Of a stretch of 64,000 nt of DNA, positions 32,511 to 44,500 are shown in pieces. Position numbers and translations under genes: made by a program. The stretch spans positions 1-64,000 of the forward strand of contig NZ_NRIR01000005.1 of assembly GCF_002282855.1 (NCBI RefSeq), given 5' to 3'. The notes under the pieces are model-generated. The model did not search any database. It was given only the letters and a program-made list of their open reading frames with translations, and was not told the origin of the DNA. Numbering within the stretch: the first letter of the stretch is position 1; each line of letters opens with the position of its first letter. This DNA is from Paraferrimonas sedimenticola (GTDB lineage: Bacteria; Pseudomonadota; Gammaproteobacteria; Enterobacterales; Shewanellaceae).

Positions 32511-34163
32511 ATGAACAACTGGTTTAAATCGGGTTCGCCCTGGATATGGATGACCGCAGGCGCTGTGAGCCTAAGCCTGATTGCGGTGTTGGGACTTTTG
32601 CTACTGATTGCCTGGCGCGGATTAACCTTTTTCTGGCCTGGTGAGATCACTCAATGGAACCTACAGTTCGCCGATGGCCGTCAAGAAGTGGTGATTGGTG
32701 AGCTGTACGATCGCGAAATCGTTGCCACCGAGCGTCTGCAAGCCGCCGGTGTCGAATTTGCTCGAGCGCCTGGCGAACAGGTGGAGCGTTTTCTGATTAA
32801 AACCGGTAACCGCGAATACGTGGATCTGGATTTTCGCTGGGTGCTAGAAACCGACATTGTCAGCCAAAGTGCGCCAAAAGAGCTGGCGGTATTTGAGCGA
32901 GTTAAGAACGGTAATTTTTATGGCACGCCAATTCGCCTTGAGATAGACGGCCAACCTTTCGCCACCAACGACTTGCGCCAAGCGATTGCCGACAGTCTGA
33001 ATGGCGCCCTTGAAGTGGGCGAGCAAGCCGAAACCTTGCAAAAGAAAGACATTGGCGCGGTGAACTGGTCCCTAGAACGGCTGCGTTTAGAGCAGCGTCG
33101 TCACGAGCTCAAAGGTACACTGACCGTTGAACGCTTAGCCAATATTGAAGCCAAGCGCGACGAGCTGCAGGCACAATATTTGGAGCTGGAAAAAGAGCTA
33201 TTCGCCATTCGCGACGAGCTAGGCAAAGACGCGGTCATTGTTCGCGACATGCGCGGTGAAGAGGTGCGTTTGCCGTTAAGCCAAATATTGGATGTGTCCT
33301 ATAACAACCAGCTGGGTTGGTTTGGCAAAGTGGGGCACTGGCTACACGGCTTGGGCAAGTTTGTCAGCGACGACCCTCGTGAGGCCAACACCGAAGGCGG
33401 AGTCTTCCCGGCGATTTTCGGCACCGTATTTATGGTGATGCTAATGGCAGTGATTGTGACCCCATTTGGGGTGGTCGCTGCTGTGTATTTGCACGAGTAC
33501 GCCAAAAAAGGTCCGATTACACGTATGGTGCGGATTGCGGTGATTAACCTCGCTGGTGTGCCATCGATTGTGTATGGCGTATTTGGCTTGGGCTTCTTTG
33601 TGTATGTGCTTGGCGGCAGCATTGACCAGCTGTTTTACCCAGAGGCCATGCCTAGCCCCACCTTTGGTTCACCTGGGGTACTTTGGTCTGCGGTGACCTT
33701 GGCGATTTTGACGCTACCGGTGGTGATTGTATCCACCGAGGAAGGCTTGTCCCGCATTCCACCTTCGGTTCGCCAAGGCAGTTTGGCACTGGGCGCGACC
33801 AAGGCTGAAACCCTGTTCCGCATTGTGTTGCCCATGGCCAGCCCGGCCATCATGACTGGATTGATTTTGGCAGTCGCCCGCGCGGCTGGTGAGGTGGCGC
33901 CACTGATGCTGGTGGGTGTGGTAAAATTAGCCCCAAGCCTGCCGATTGACGGCAACTTCCCCTATGTGCATTTAGAGCGCAAGTTCATGCACTTGGGTTT
34001 CCATATTTTTGACGTTGGCTTTCAAAGCCCTAACGTAGAAGCGGCGCGTCCTTTGGTGTACGCCACTTCCTTCTTGTTGGTGAGCGTGATTGTGGCGCTG
34101 AACATTACCGCCATTAGCGTGCGTAATCACCTTCGAGAAAAATTCCGTTCGCTAGAACACTAA
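32511..34163 (+). CDS. pstA: Phosphate ABC transporter permease PstA, long form
   Basis: Two starts are possible; the second ATG (32511) is preferred because AGGA lies 9 bases before it and directly abuts the first (32502). The 550-residue product is larger than E. coli PstA (296). After the first membrane segment (about 15-40) comes a periplasmic insert of about 230 residues with a charged helical stretch (about 180-235). The permease core has the EAA motif RQGSLALGATKAETLFRIVLPMASPAIMTGLILAVARAAGE. It pairs with the long PstC, 18 bases upstream. Confidence 0.9.
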   Translation: MNNWFKSGSPWIWMTAGAVSLSLIAVLGLLLLIAWRGLTFFWPGEITQWNLQFADGRQEVVIGELYDREIVATERLQAAGVEFARAPGEQVERFLIKTGNREYVDLDFRWVLETDIVSQSAPKELAVFERVKNGNFYGTPIRLEIDGQPFATNDLRQAIADSLNGALEVGEQAETLQKKDIGAVNWSLERLRLEQRRHELKGTLTVERLANIEAKRDELQAQYLELEKELFAIRDELGKDAVIVRDMRGEEVRLPLSQILDVSYNNQLGWFGKVGHWLHGLGKFVSDDPREANTEGGVFPAIFGTVFMVMLMAVIVTPFGVVAAVYLHEYAKKGPITRMVRIAVINLAGVPSIVYGVFGLGFFVYVLGGSIDQLFYPEAMPSPTFGSPGVLWSAVTLAILTLPVVIVSTEEGLSRIPPSVRQGSLALGATKAETLFRIVLPMASPAIMTGLILAVARAAGEVAPLMLVGVVKLAPSLPIDGNFPYVHLERKFMHLGFHIFDVGFQSPNVEAARPLVYATSFLLVSVIVALNITAISVRNHLREKFRSLEH

Positions 34164-34194
34164 TCGCGAAGCAGGCATATAGGATTAAGCAGGA

Positions 34195-35013
34195 ATGATT
34201 TCACTAGACATCGAGCATCAGACCAGCAGCAAGCAGGACTTAAACAGCTTGAGTGCTGAACAGTTGTCGCTGGAAATTCGCGATCTAAACCTTTACTACG
34301 GTGATAAACCGGCGCTGCAGAACATTTCCATGATGATCCCGCGCAATCAGGTAACCGCCTTTATTGGACCATCCGGTTGTGGCAAGTCCACCTTGCTGCG
34401 TTGCATCAATCGCATGAACGACTTGATTGATGACTGTCGCACCGAAGGCGAGATTTTGCTTCAAGGGCAAAACATCTACGACAAGCGCGTCGATGTGGCC
34501 ACCTTGCGTCGCACCGTAGGCATGGTGTTCCAACGTCCTAATCCGTTCCCTAAGTCGGTTTACGAGAATGTGGTGTACGGTTTGCGCCTGCAAGGCATCA
34601 ATGAGCGCCGCGTGTTAGATGAAGCCGCTGAAAAAGCCCTACGCGGTGCTGCGCTGTGGGACGAGGTTAAAGACCGTTTGCACGACAATGCGTTTGGCTT
34701 GTCGGGCGGTCAGCAACAGCGTTTGGTGATTGCTCGCGCTATCGCCATTGAGCCCGAAGTACTGCTGTTGGATGAACCTACATCGGCGTTGGACCCCATC
34801 TCGACCTTGACCATTGAAGAGCTGATCACCGAGCTTAAGCAAAAGTACACGGTAGTGATTGTGACTCACAACATGCAACAAGCGGCGCGAGTGTCGGATA
34901 ACACCGCCTTTATGTACATGGGTGAGCTGGTGGAATACTCAGACACCAACACCTTATTTACCACACCGGCCAAGCGTCAAACCGAAGATTATATTACCGG
35001 CCGTTATGGCTAG
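34195..35013 (+). CDS. pstB: Phosphate ABC transporter ATP-binding protein PstB
   Basis: The 272-residue ATPase has Walker A ([14 protein letters not shown], about 59-72), the PstB-typical [18 protein letters not shown]-loop, the signature [14 protein letters not shown], Walker B ([13 protein letters not shown]) and the switch His in [15 protein letters not shown]. It powers phosphate import through PstC/PstA. An N-terminal extension of about 25 residues is typical of this lineage. Confidence 0.97.
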   Translation: MISLDIEHQTSSKQDLNSLSAEQLSLEIRDLNLYYGDKPALQNISMMIPRNQVTAFIGPSGCGKSTLLRCINRMNDLIDDCRTEGEILLQGQNIYDKRVDVATLRRTVGMVFQRPNPFPKSVYENVVYGLRLQGINERRVLDEAAEKALRGAALWDEVKDRLHDNAFGLSGGQQQRLVIARAIAIEPEVLLLDEPTSALDPISTLTIEELITELKQKYTVVIVTHNMQQAARVSDNTAFMYMGELVEYSDTNTLFTTPAKRQTEDYITGRYG

Positions 35014-35027
35014 TCAGGATTCAAGCA

Positions 35028-35741
35028 ATGGATGATTTAAAACTTAATAGGCACATATCAGGGCAGTTCAACGCTGAGCTTGAGCACGTTCGCAATCAGG
35101 TAATGATCATGGGCGGCCTAGTCGAGCGTCAGTTAGAGCAAAGCCTGGTTGCCATGATGGAATCTGACATCGAGTTGGCCAATCGCATTATCGAGGGCGA
35201 TAAAAAGGTTAACGCCATGGAAGTCAGCATCGACGAAGAGTGCACGCGGATCATTGCTAAGCGTCAGCCGGCGGCCTCTGACTTGCGCTTGATCATGGCT
35301 ATCCTAAAAACCATTGCCGATCTTGAGCGCATTGGCGATAGTGCCGAGCGTATTGCGACCATTGCGTTGGACAAAAAGCTCGACCCGAAATCCACCATGC
35401 TTGTCAATGTGGAAGGCATGGGCCGGCAGTTGTTAAAAATGCTGCACGAGACGCTAGATGCGTTTGCTCGAATGGACGTCGAAGCCGCTTATCAAGTGCA
35501 TCGTAAGGACCGCGAAATTGACCAGTCTTACGAAGCCCTGTTGCGTCAGCTGATGACTCACATGATGGAAGACCCTCGGGCCATTCCGCACGTGCTAACC
35601 GTGATGTGGGCGGCCAGAGCGCTGGAGCGCATTGGCGATCGCTGTCAGAACATTTCTGAGTACATAATCTACTTTGTTAAAGGCAAAGACATTCGCCACG
35701 TGGACAACAAAACCCTACGTCAGACGGTGGCCAGAAGTTAA
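35028..35741 (+). CDS. phoU: Phosphate signalling protein PhoU
   Basis: The 237-residue protein has two three-helix PhoU repeats with metal-cluster motifs: [30 protein letters not shown] and [13 protein letters not shown] in the first, and [15 protein letters not shown] and [14 protein letters not shown] in the second. PhoU links Pst to PhoR and keeps the regulon off when phosphate is plentiful. It ends the pst operon and is followed by a terminator. Confidence 0.95.
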   Translation: MDDLKLNRHISGQFNAELEHVRNQVMIMGGLVERQLEQSLVAMMESDIELANRIIEGDKKVNAMEVSIDEECTRIIAKRQPAASDLRLIMAILKTIADLERIGDSAERIATIALDKKLDPKSTMLVNVEGMGRQLLKMLHETLDAFARMDVEAAYQVHRKDREIDQSYEALLRQLMTHMMEDPRAIPHVLTVMWAARALERIGDRCQNISEYIIYFVKGKDIRHVDNKTLRQTVARS

Positions 35742-35773
35742 TCACTGACTGAACTCAAGCTTACCAACTCCCC

Positions 35774-35802
35774 AAAAGCGCTTTTATAGAAGGCGCTTTT
35801 TT
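35774..35802 (+). terminator. pst operon terminator
   Basis: AAAAGCGC pairs with GCGCTTTT around an 11-base loop, ending in TTTTTT, about 30 bases after the phoU stop. Confidence 0.8.
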
Positions 35803-35875
35803 CTGTCTAAAATCAGACATTTCCCTTACACTGTTAGCTGGATGTAATTTAGAACAATGCGTTAAGGGGATAATA

Positions 35876-37012
35876 ATGAAACGCTTTGCGTTGCTTCTTA
35901 CCATCACCACAGGCTTGATCACAGGTTGTGGTCCTGCCGCCGAACAAACAGAAGTTCCGGATCCTGCGGTTACCGTTTTCACCGTTAATTTTAAAGATGT
36001 TCGCCAAAGCGCTGAATTTGTTGGCCGAGTTCAAGCCTCTGAGGATGTAAATATCCGCAGCCGTGTTGAAGGCCCTTTACTCGAGCGAAAGTTCACCGAA
36101 GGGGAAGAAATTAACGCGGGTGACTTGTTGTTTGAAATCGACCCCGCCACCTACGAAGCTAAACTCGCCCAAAGCCAAGCGGCGCTAAAACAGGCGATTG
36201 CTGCTCGCGATGTTGCCGAGATTAACTGGAAGCGTGGTAAAGCCCTTGCGCCGGACGGTTTGATCTCCGGTAAAGACATGGACGACCTCACCACTAATAA
36301 AATTCAATCCGAGGCGGCAGTAGTCGAGGCAGAAGCTGCGCTAGAGTCCACTCGTCTGCAATTGGAATACACCAAAGTATACGCCCCTATTAAAGGTCGA
36401 ATTAGTCGCACACTGGTGAGTCTTGGTGATTTGATTACCCCGCAAACCGACATGGCCACCTTGGTGCAAACCGACCCCATGTGGGTGAACTTTCAGGTGA
36501 GCGAGCGCGCAGCTACCGATGCCCAAATTCTGATGCAATCTGGTGAAACCAACATGCCTAAGCTTAACGAGCTGATTGTTAAGTTGCGCTTGCCCAATGA
36601 GAATATTTACGACCAGCCAGGCAAATTGGATTTTGTTTCCAACCGGATTGACCCAGCCACAGGCACACTAGGCCTGCGCGCTACCTTCAGCAATCCTGGC
36701 GGGCTATTGATCGCCGGTATGTTCGTTAACGTGATCATTGAAGCGCCTGATGCTGAGCCTACTTTGTTAGTTCCACAAGCCTCGGTGCAAGAAGACCAAC
36801 AGGGCCGCTTTGTGATGGTGGTGGATAGTGAAGGCATGGTTCAAAAACGCTTGGTGGAGTTAGGCCGCCGCGTCGAGATCATGTGGGAAGTTATCGATGG
36901 CCTAAAAGATGGCGAACGCGTGGTGATGGAAGGCCTACAAAAAATTCGTCCTGGAATTAAGGTACAAACCTCTGAAGCCGACGTCATGCCGTTTCAGCAA
37001 AAAGCCAGCTAG
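35876..37012 (+). CDS. RND efflux periplasmic adaptor (membrane fusion lipoprotein) 1
   Basis: The 378-residue lipoprotein (signal MKRFALLLTITTGLITGC, Cys18) has the adaptor layout: lipoyl half-domains around a coiled coil (about 60-190, with VEGPLLERKFTEGEEINAGDLLFEIDP and LEYTKVYAPIKGRISRTLVSLGDLITP), then beta-barrel and membrane-proximal domains (about 200-365). It links an RND pump to an outer-membrane channel. The pump gene follows 12 bases later. No TolC-like gene or regulator lies beside it. Confidence 0.9.
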   Translation: MKRFALLLTITTGLITGCGPAAEQTEVPDPAVTVFTVNFKDVRQSAEFVGRVQASEDVNIRSRVEGPLLERKFTEGEEINAGDLLFEIDPATYEAKLAQSQAALKQAIAARDVAEINWKRGKALAPDGLISGKDMDDLTTNKIQSEAAVVEAEAALESTRLQLEYTKVYAPIKGRISRTLVSLGDLITPQTDMATLVQTDPMWVNFQVSERAATDAQILMQSGETNMPKLNELIVKLRLPNENIYDQPGKLDFVSNRIDPATGTLGLRATFSNPGGLLIAGMFVNVIIEAPDAEPTLLVPQASVQEDQQGRFVMVVDSEGMVQKRLVELGRRVEIMWEVIDGLKDGERVVMEGLQKIRPGIKVQTSEADVMPFQQKAS

Positions 37013-37024
37013 GGAGCGCTCAGC

Positions 37025-40000
37025 ATGATAAGTAAGTTTTTTATCTATCGGCCCAAGTTTGCCTTTGTTATCTCGATCGTACTGACCATTGCTGGTCTGT
37101 TGTCGATCCCCATCTTGCCTGTGTCGGAGTTTCCCAACCTAGCTCCGCCGCAAGTCAACGTTTCTACCTCATACTCTGGGGCAAGCGCTGAAATCGTCAA
37201 AGACGTGATTGCCCAGCCCATCGAAAGTGAGGTGAATGGCGTTGAGAACATGATTTACATGTCCTCTAAGTCAGCCAACGACGGTAGTTACTCTTTGTCG
37301 GTCACCTTTGACGTGGGCACCGATCCGGACATGGCTCAGGTTAAAGTACAAAACCGAGTCCAACAGGCGATGCCCAAGCTGCCTGAAGAGGTGAAGCGAC
37401 AAGGGGTTAAGGTCGAGAAGCAAAGTCCCAACATTCTGTTGGTGGTCAACCTAGTTTCTCCCAACGAGACCTTCGATAGCCTGTTTATCACCAACTACGC
37501 TGGCTTAAATATCAAAGACGCTTTGGCCCGAGTCAGTGGCGTGTCCAAAGTACAAATCATCGGCGCACTCGATTACGCCATGCGGATTTGGCTGGACCCA
37601 GACAAGCTTGCCAGTTTAGGCATCACGCCCATGGAAGTGGTCGGCTCGCTGCAAGAGCAAAACATTCAAGTGGCCGCTGGGCGCATTGGTGCTGCACCGG
37701 TTGACCCGAACCAGCAATTTCAATACACGTTGCAAACTCAAGGTCGTCTGAAAAGCGAACAAGAGTTCGCCAATATTGTGCTGCGCTCAAACCCAGACGG
37801 TAGTCAGGTGAGAATGAGTGACGTAGCTCGTGTCGAACTTGGCTCTCAGACCTACGACGCTCAAGGTAAGCTGAACAACAAGCCAAGCGCGATTATCGCT
37901 ATTTACCAGTCGCCAGATGCCAACGCCCTTGAAGTGGCGCAAAACATCAAGAGTGAAATTGAGCGTTTGTCATCGCGCTTTCCGGAAGATTTAGAAGCCA
38001 AGGTGCTCTACGACACCACGGAGTTTGTTGAAACCTCGATTGCCGAAGTGGTTGAGACCCTGTTTATCTCGATCGGTCTTGTGGTCTTGGTGGTGTACAT
38101 CTTCCTGCAGGATTTTCGCTCGACCTTAATTCCAGGGATTGCAATTCCCGTATCACTGATTGGTACCTTTGCCTTTTTGTTAGCCGTGGGCATGAACATC
38201 AATACCGTGTCCCTATTCGCCTTGATTCTGGCGATTGGTATTGTGGTGGATGATGCGATTATCGTAGTGGAGAACGTCACTCGCCTGATGCAAGAGGAGG
38301 GCTTAAGTCCGCAAGAAGCTACGGTTAAAGCCATGCAAGAGGTGACCGGCCCAATTGTCGCCACCACCTTGGTGTTGTTGGCGGTATTTGCGCCGACTGC
38401 AGTAATGCCGGGGATCACCGGGCAAATGTATGCTCAGTTCTCTATTACCATCTGTATTGCGGTACTGATTTCTTCGGTCAACGCACTGACCTTGAGTCCG
38501 GCCTTGTGTGCCTCGTTAATGCGGGTGCCCAAAGAGCACACCGGCGGTTTCCACTATCGCTTTAACCAAGTGTTTGAAAAGGTTACCGGCAAATACACCA
38601 GCATTGTGAGCTCCATGGTTCGCAAGACCGGCATCGTATTGGTCGCTTACTTCGGGCTGCTGGCAGCTACTGGTGGATTGGCCAGTTACTTGCCGTCGGG
38701 CTTTGTTCCCTCGGAAGACAAAAAAGCTTTCATGGTGGATATTCAGCTACCTGATGGTGCTTCGCTCAACCGTACTGAAGAGGTGATGGCAGAGTTGGTA
38801 GACCTGACTTTGGCCGAGCCTGGGGTAGAGAACGTGATTCACGCCAGTGGCTTCTCGATTCTAACTGGCTCCATTGCCTCAAACGGTGGTTTGCTGATTG
38901 TGACCTTGTCTCATTGGGATGAGCGCGATAGCGATGACATGCACGAAGCGGCCATTGTTCGACGGCTGCAAGGCAAATACGGCGCGAACCCTGCGGTGAA
39001 GGCAATGGCCTTTTCGCTGCCGCCAATTCCGGGTATTGGTAGTGTCGGTGGGGTGGAGTTTGTGCTGCAGGATAACTTAGGACGCTCGCCTCAAGAGCTG
39101 TCAGCGGTTATGGGCGGCTTTATCATGGAGGCCAATCAGCGACCTGAGATTGCGGTGGCCTTTTCAAACTTCCGCGCCGATGTGCCGCAGATGTACGTGG
39201 ATGTGGATCGAGAGAAAGCCAAAGCCATGGGTATTCCTCTGAGCGAAGTGTTCAGTACCCTACAAACCATGCTCGGCTCAATGTACGTTAACGACTTCAA
39301 CCGCTTTGGTAAGGTGTTTAGGGTGATGGTGCAGGCCGAAAGCCAATACCGTAACTCTGAGTTAGATATCAATCGCTACTACGTACGCAGCAATGACGGC
39401 GAGATGGTGCCTCTCAGTACTTTGGTGACTGTCAGCCCGATTTTAGGACCTGAAGTGGTCAATCAGTACAATTTGTTTGGCAGCACGACGATTAACGCCA
39501 TTCCGGCGGCGGGTTTCAGTTCCGGTCAGGCGATTGCCGCCCTTGAAGAGGCCGCGCTGACGGCCTTGCCACAGGGCTACAGCTACTCCTTTACCGGGCA
39601 GTCTTATCAGGAAATCAAAGCGGGTAACTTGGCGCCGGTAATTTTTGCTCTGGCGCTGGTGTTCACCTACTTGTTCTTAGTGGCTCAGTACGAGAGCTGG
39701 TCTGTGCCACTGTCGGTGATGTTAGCGGTTCCTGTGGCGATTTTGGGGGCCTTCCTCAACATTGCGATCGCCGGTTCTGACATGAACCTCTACTCGCAAA
39801 TTGGATTGGTGTTGCTAATTGGCTTGGCCAGTAAAAACGCGATCTTGATTGTTGAGTTTGCCAAAGTACAAAGGGAAGACGTGGGCAAGTCGATTATCGA
39901 TGCAGCGGTGAACGCAGGTACCTTGCGTTTCCGCGCGGTGTTGATGACCGCTTTCTCCTTTATCCTTGGGGTACTGCCACTGGTTATCGCTAGTGGTGCC

Positions 40001-40141
40001 GGAGCCGCGAGCCGTAACTCTCTGGGTTACTCTGTATTTGGAGGAATGATTGCGGCGACCGTTGTAGGAACTTGCTTGGTTCCTGTGTTCTACGTGGTAA
40101 TGCAAAGCTTGCGCGAAAAAATCAAAGGTAAAGTCAGCTAG
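37025..40141 (+). CDS. RND efflux pump (HAE1/AcrB-MexF type) 1
   Basis: The 1038-residue pump starts [20 protein letters not shown] and has twelve membrane segments with two large periplasmic loops. The proton-relay pair Asp409-Asp410 sits in [19 protein letters not shown]. The docking and porter loops carry the usual RND patterns ([26 protein letters not shown]). This is the sequence type of drug and solvent exporters. Specificity cannot be read from sequence. It is encoded with adaptor 1 and ends at a strong terminator. Confidence 0.93.
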   Translation: MISKFFIYRPKFAFVISIVLTIAGLLSIPILPVSEFPNLAPPQVNVSTSYSGASAEIVKDVIAQPIESEVNGVENMIYMSSKSANDGSYSLSVTFDVGTDPDMAQVKVQNRVQQAMPKLPEEVKRQGVKVEKQSPNILLVVNLVSPNETFDSLFITNYAGLNIKDALARVSGVSKVQIIGALDYAMRIWLDPDKLASLGITPMEVVGSLQEQNIQVAAGRIGAAPVDPNQQFQYTLQTQGRLKSEQEFANIVLRSNPDGSQVRMSDVARVELGSQTYDAQGKLNNKPSAIIAIYQSPDANALEVAQNIKSEIERLSSRFPEDLEAKVLYDTTEFVETSIAEVVETLFISIGLVVLVVYIFLQDFRSTLIPGIAIPVSLIGTFAFLLAVGMNINTVSLFALILAIGIVVDDAIIVVENVTRLMQEEGLSPQEATVKAMQEVTGPIVATTLVLLAVFAPTAVMPGITGQMYAQFSITICIAVLISSVNALTLSPALCASLMRVPKEHTGGFHYRFNQVFEKVTGKYTSIVSSMVRKTGIVLVAYFGLLAATGGLASYLPSGFVPSEDKKAFMVDIQLPDGASLNRTEEVMAELVDLTLAEPGVENVIHASGFSILTGSIASNGGLLIVTLSHWDERDSDDMHEAAIVRRLQGKYGANPAVKAMAFSLPPIPGIGSVGGVEFVLQDNLGRSPQELSAVMGGFIMEANQRPEIAVAFSNFRADVPQMYVDVDREKAKAMGIPLSEVFSTLQTMLGSMYVNDFNRFGKVFRVMVQAESQYRNSELDINRYYVRSNDGEMVPLSTLVTVSPILGPEVVNQYNLFGSTTINAIPAAGFSSGQAIAALEEAALTALPQGYSYSFTGQSYQEIKAGNLAPVIFALALVFTYLFLVAQYESWSVPLSVMLAVPVAILGAFLNIAIAGSDMNLYSQIGLVLLIGLASKNAILIVEFAKVQREDVGKSIIDAAVNAGTLRFRAVLMTAFSFILGVLPLVIASGAGAASRNSLGYSVFGGMIAATVVGTCLVPVFYVVMQSLREKIKGKVS

Positions 40142-40184
40142 GACAAGTATTACCTGAGCGCTAATTCGCTCGCATAAAACCATT

Positions 40185-40218
40185 AAAAATCCAGTCTTGT
40201 AAGAGGCTGGATTTTTTT
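40185..40218 (+). terminator. Terminator after RND system 1
   Basis: AAAAATCCAG pairs with CTGGATTTTT and the stem extends inward with weaker pairs, followed by a T run. Confidence 0.85.
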
Positions 40219-40407
40219 GTGCGCCAATGAAAAAAGCCAATATTAGTCTATGGTTAGATATGGTTTGCCTAGGCTAAAGCACCCGATATTGCGCGCGCTT
40301 TAGCCTCCTGATAACGCTTTAACAATGACAAACAAAGCACTCGCAATTCAGAGAATACGGGCACTGCAGCCAACTCGTTTATGCCAAATCTGACCAAGGA
40401 GTCATCA

Positions 40408-41502
40408 ATGAATCATCTTAAGCGCAGCGTAATGCTCTTATTACCGCTGACCGCTCTGGCTTTGGCCGGATGCGAGGAGCCACCGGTTGAGCAAGTGGAA
40501 GCCATAAAACCGGTCAAGACCTTTAAGATTGAGCCCAATGTGGCCACTCGATTGCGCAATTTACCGGGAACCATTGATGCCAGTCAGCGAGCCACATTAT
40601 CGTTTCGCGTCAAAGGGACGCTTAACGAAATCGGTGTAAAAGAAGGTGATGTGGTTAAGAAGGGAGATCTGTTAGCTTCGCTAGATCCCACGGATTTGCA
40701 GATCGTATTGAATGACGCTCAGGCAACCTTTGACCGAGCCGATGCGGATTTTAGACGTGCCGAAGAGTTGATCAAAGACAACTTCATTTCGCGTACCGAC
40801 TTTGACCGTTTAAGAGCAGACCGTAAATCCGCCAGCGCTGCTCTTAAACAGGCCAAAACCAACCTTGGTTATACCAAGTTGTATGCACCATTTGACGGCA
40901 CCATTGCTCGTCGCTACGTAGAGAATTTTGAGCTAGTTCAAGCACAACAAGAGATCTTCTCTTTCAGCAATACCAATCAAGTGGAAGTCAAAGTCAACGT
41001 ACCTGAGCGTCTGGTGCTGTTTGCCAATAAAGAAGACGTATCCCTTGAGGCTTTGGCCAGCTTTGATAACGCGCCAGATAAAGAATTTCCTCTAACCATG
41101 AAAGAGTTTGCCGCTAAGGCGGATCCGCAAACTCAGACCTTTGAAGTGACCTTTTTGATGGACCAACCCGAGTCTATCGAAGTACTGCCTGGTATGACTG
41201 CCAGCGTGCAAATCGAAGCAGAGATGGTTGGTGTGGCCTCTGAAGCTTACTTAATTCCAATAACCGCCGTCATCGCCAAAGCAGACATGAAACCTCGAGT
41301 ATGGATAGTCGACCCTAGCACCAACAAGGTCAGTTCCAAAGAGGTGGAGATTGGCGACATGGTGGACGACAAAATTCGAGTTCTACAAGGGCTAGAACCA
41401 GGTGACCAAGTAGTTACCGCCGGGGCTTCGTTCCTCATCGACCGGCAAGAAGTGCGTATTTTGGTGGCTCGCGAGCAAGCGGATCCCTCCACAGCGCCTT
41501 AG
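40408..41502 (+). CDS. RND efflux periplasmic adaptor (membrane fusion lipoprotein) 2
   Basis: The ATG at 40408 has AAGGAG 6 bases upstream and gives 364 residues. A longer frame to 40381 lacks a ribosome binding site. The lipoprotein signal ends LTALALAGC. The adaptor features are LSFRVKGTLNEIGVKEGDVVKKGDLLASLDP (lipoyl), a short hairpin (about 95-150) and YTKLYAPFDGTIARRYVENFE. It belongs with the pump gene 38 bases downstream and has its own promoter region, separate from RND system 1. Confidence 0.88.
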   Translation: MNHLKRSVMLLLPLTALALAGCEEPPVEQVEAIKPVKTFKIEPNVATRLRNLPGTIDASQRATLSFRVKGTLNEIGVKEGDVVKKGDLLASLDPTDLQIVLNDAQATFDRADADFRRAEELIKDNFISRTDFDRLRADRKSASAALKQAKTNLGYTKLYAPFDGTIARRYVENFELVQAQQEIFSFSNTNQVEVKVNVPERLVLFANKEDVSLEALASFDNAPDKEFPLTMKEFAAKADPQTQTFEVTFLMDQPESIEVLPGMTASVQIEAEMVGVASEAYLIPITAVIAKADMKPRVWIVDPSTNKVSSKEVEIGDMVDDKIRVLQGLEPGDQVVTAGASFLIDRQEVRILVAREQADPSTAP

Positions 41503-41540
41503 AAGGCTGAATGCAACCAAAAGCAATGAGGAAATAATTG

Positions 41541-44500
41541 ATGAATATTGCTGAATATTCGGTCGTAAATAAGGTTGTGACCTGGTTATTTGTGCTGATT
41601 TTGGTGGGCGGTGGCGTTGGCGCCTACGAGGAGATGGGTAAGCTCGAAGACCCGGCTTTTACCATTAAAGAAGCCAAGGTGATAACCCTTTATCCCGGTG
41701 CCACTGTGACTCAAGTCGAATCCGAGGTCACGTACCACGTTGAAGATGCGGTGCAACAACTTGGGCAACTCAAACGCATTAAAATGTCCATCTCCCGCCC
41801 AGGATACTCAGAGGTCACGGTAGAGTTTAAGGATGAATACGGCCCAAAGGATATGCCGTCAATTTACGACGAGCTAAGGCGCAAAATAGCTGATATGAAA
41901 CACAAGCTGCCGCCTGGAGCACAAGCGCCAAGCGTGGTGGACGATTTTGCCGATGTATTCGGGATATTTCTCACCGTTTCCGGTGATGGCTACAGTTACC
42001 GCGATCTAAAGGACGTCGCCGATCGCCTCAAGAAGCAGCTGGTGCTGATTGATGGGGTTCGCAAAGTCTCGGTGCAAGGGGTTCAGCAAGAGGTGGTGTA
42101 TTTTGAGATCTCTCGCGCCCGACTGGCTGAGCTTGGTATTCCCGTCCACGCCATTGGCGAGGTGTTACGCTCGGTTAACCAAGCATCGCCCGCGGGCAGT
42201 TTAAACGTGGGAAATGATTACATTCGAATTCACCCCACAGGTGAGGCTCAATCGGTTAACGAGATTGGCGATGTGTTCGTTACCTCAGAAGACAAAACCC
42301 TCATTCGACTGTCGGACATTGGCGAGATAGTACGAGCCTACAAAGACCCAGCAACCAGTCTTTACTATTCCGACGGTAAACCCGCGGTGGCCTTGGCGAT
42401 TTCCATGTCCGCGGGGGAGAACGTGATAGCGGTTGGCGATCGCATCGAGCAACGCTTGGCGGAAATGGCGTCGGTAATTCCTGTGGGTATCGAAATTAAA
42501 GACACCTATAACCAGCCAAAAGAAGTGGACAGCTCGGTCAGTGGCTTCATCAATAGTGTTATCGAAGCGCTTATCATTGTGGTGGCTGTGCTCTTGGTGT
42601 TCATGGGGGCTCGTGTGGGCCTGATTATCGGTGCTGTGCTGCTAATTACTGTGGCCGGTACTCTGTGGATAATGAACATGTTTGGTATCGAGCTGCAAAG
42701 GATCTCCTTGGGGGCTTTGATCATTGCCCTTGGGATGCTGGTGGACAACGCCATCGTAGTGGCCGAAGGGATGCTGATACGAATTCAGCAAGGCATGAGT
42801 GGGCGCAAGGCCGCAGGGGAAACGGTTGGGCAAACCTTCACTGCGCTACTCGGCGGTACCATAATCGGGATTTTGGCCTTCTCGGGTATTGGCTTCTCTA
42901 CCGATAACACAGGTGAATTTGCGCGCTCTCTGTTCTACGTGATTCTGATTTCACTGTCTTTGTCTTGGTTCACCGCGATTACTACTACGCCTTTGTTGTG
43001 TGCTCTGTTTATCAAGAAGACCGAGCCCAAAGAAGGGGAGGAAGAGAAAGACCCTTACGACTCGGGTATGTTCCGTGGCTACAAGGCACTATTACTGCCG
43101 GCGCTTAAGTTCAAGTACGTTACCGTGGCGGTGGCTGCAGGCTTCTTTGCCATGGCAGTTTATGGTTTTGGGCACATTAAAGAAGGCTTTTTCCCAGACG
43201 CTAACACGCCGATTTTCTTTGTGGATGTTTGGCAGGTCGAAGGTACCGACATTAGCACCACTAAAGAGGATACCCTTAGGTTGGAAGCTTGGATCCGCGA
43301 GCAAGAAGAAGTGGTGCAAACTACCACCATTGTCGGCTCAGGCGCGGTTCGCTTCACTTTGGTTTATAGCCCAGAGTCGTCGACCGCAACCTATGCGCAA
43401 ATCATAGTCAAAGTAGAGGACCGCGAGCAAATTGCCGGTCTGCAAGACCGTATCGATACTTGGTTGATGGAAAACCTTCCCAACACCGAACCTAAGATCA
43501 AGAACTTGAGGATTGGCCCGGGACGAGATTCTAAAATTGAAGCGCGCTTTAGCGGGCCAGATCCTGACGTTCTTCGTCAACTGTCAGAGCAAGCGCAAGC
43601 CATTATGCACGCCGATGACGATGCTCGAGAGGTTCGTGACGATTGGCGTCAACCGGTAAAGGTGATTGTGCCTCAGTTTAACGAGCAAGTGGGTCGTCAG
43701 TTAGGCATTAACCGCTCTGACTTCGCCGATGCCTTGCAGTTTGCATCTGAAGGTGCGCCGGGCGGGATATTCAGAGATGGTAACCGCTTACTACCCATTT
43801 ACTTACGGGCGCCAGAAGAAGAGCGAGCCAGCCCATCTGACTTAACCGATATTCAGGTTTACAGCCCAGTGTTGGAGCGTTTTATTCCCATTGGCCAAGT
43901 GTCTACTGGTTTTGAAACCAAGATGGAGAATAACATTATTCGAAATCGCAACCGGCTTCATACCATCATTGCTTCCTGTAACCCAATCAGCGAATTTGCG
44001 ACTCCGCTCTTTAATCGAGTCAGACCGCAGATAGAGGCGATAGAACTGCCACCCGGTTACATTCTGGAATGGGGTGGTGAGTATGAGGATGCCACCGACG
44101 CGCAGAACTCATTGTTCGATGTATTACCTGGCGGATTCTTGCTGATGATCATCGTATCCATCATGTTGTTCGGTCGTATTCGTCAGCCCTTGATTATTTG
44201 GTTGGTGGTACCTATGGCGATTGTGGGCATCACTTTCGGCCTGCTATTGATGGACGGTGCCTTTGACTTCATGGCATTGCTGGGGGCGCTCAGCTTGGTC
44301 GGCCTCCAGATCAAGAACGCCATTGTATTGATTGAAGAGATCGATCTACAAAAATCCACGGGTAAGAATACCTATGACGCCATTGTGGATGCCTCAATCT
44401 CGCGGCTAAGGCCTGTGTTAATGGCGGCATCCACTACCATCCTGGGCGTGATCCCGCTGCTCAGTGACGTATTCTTCGCCTACATGTCGATTACCATCAT

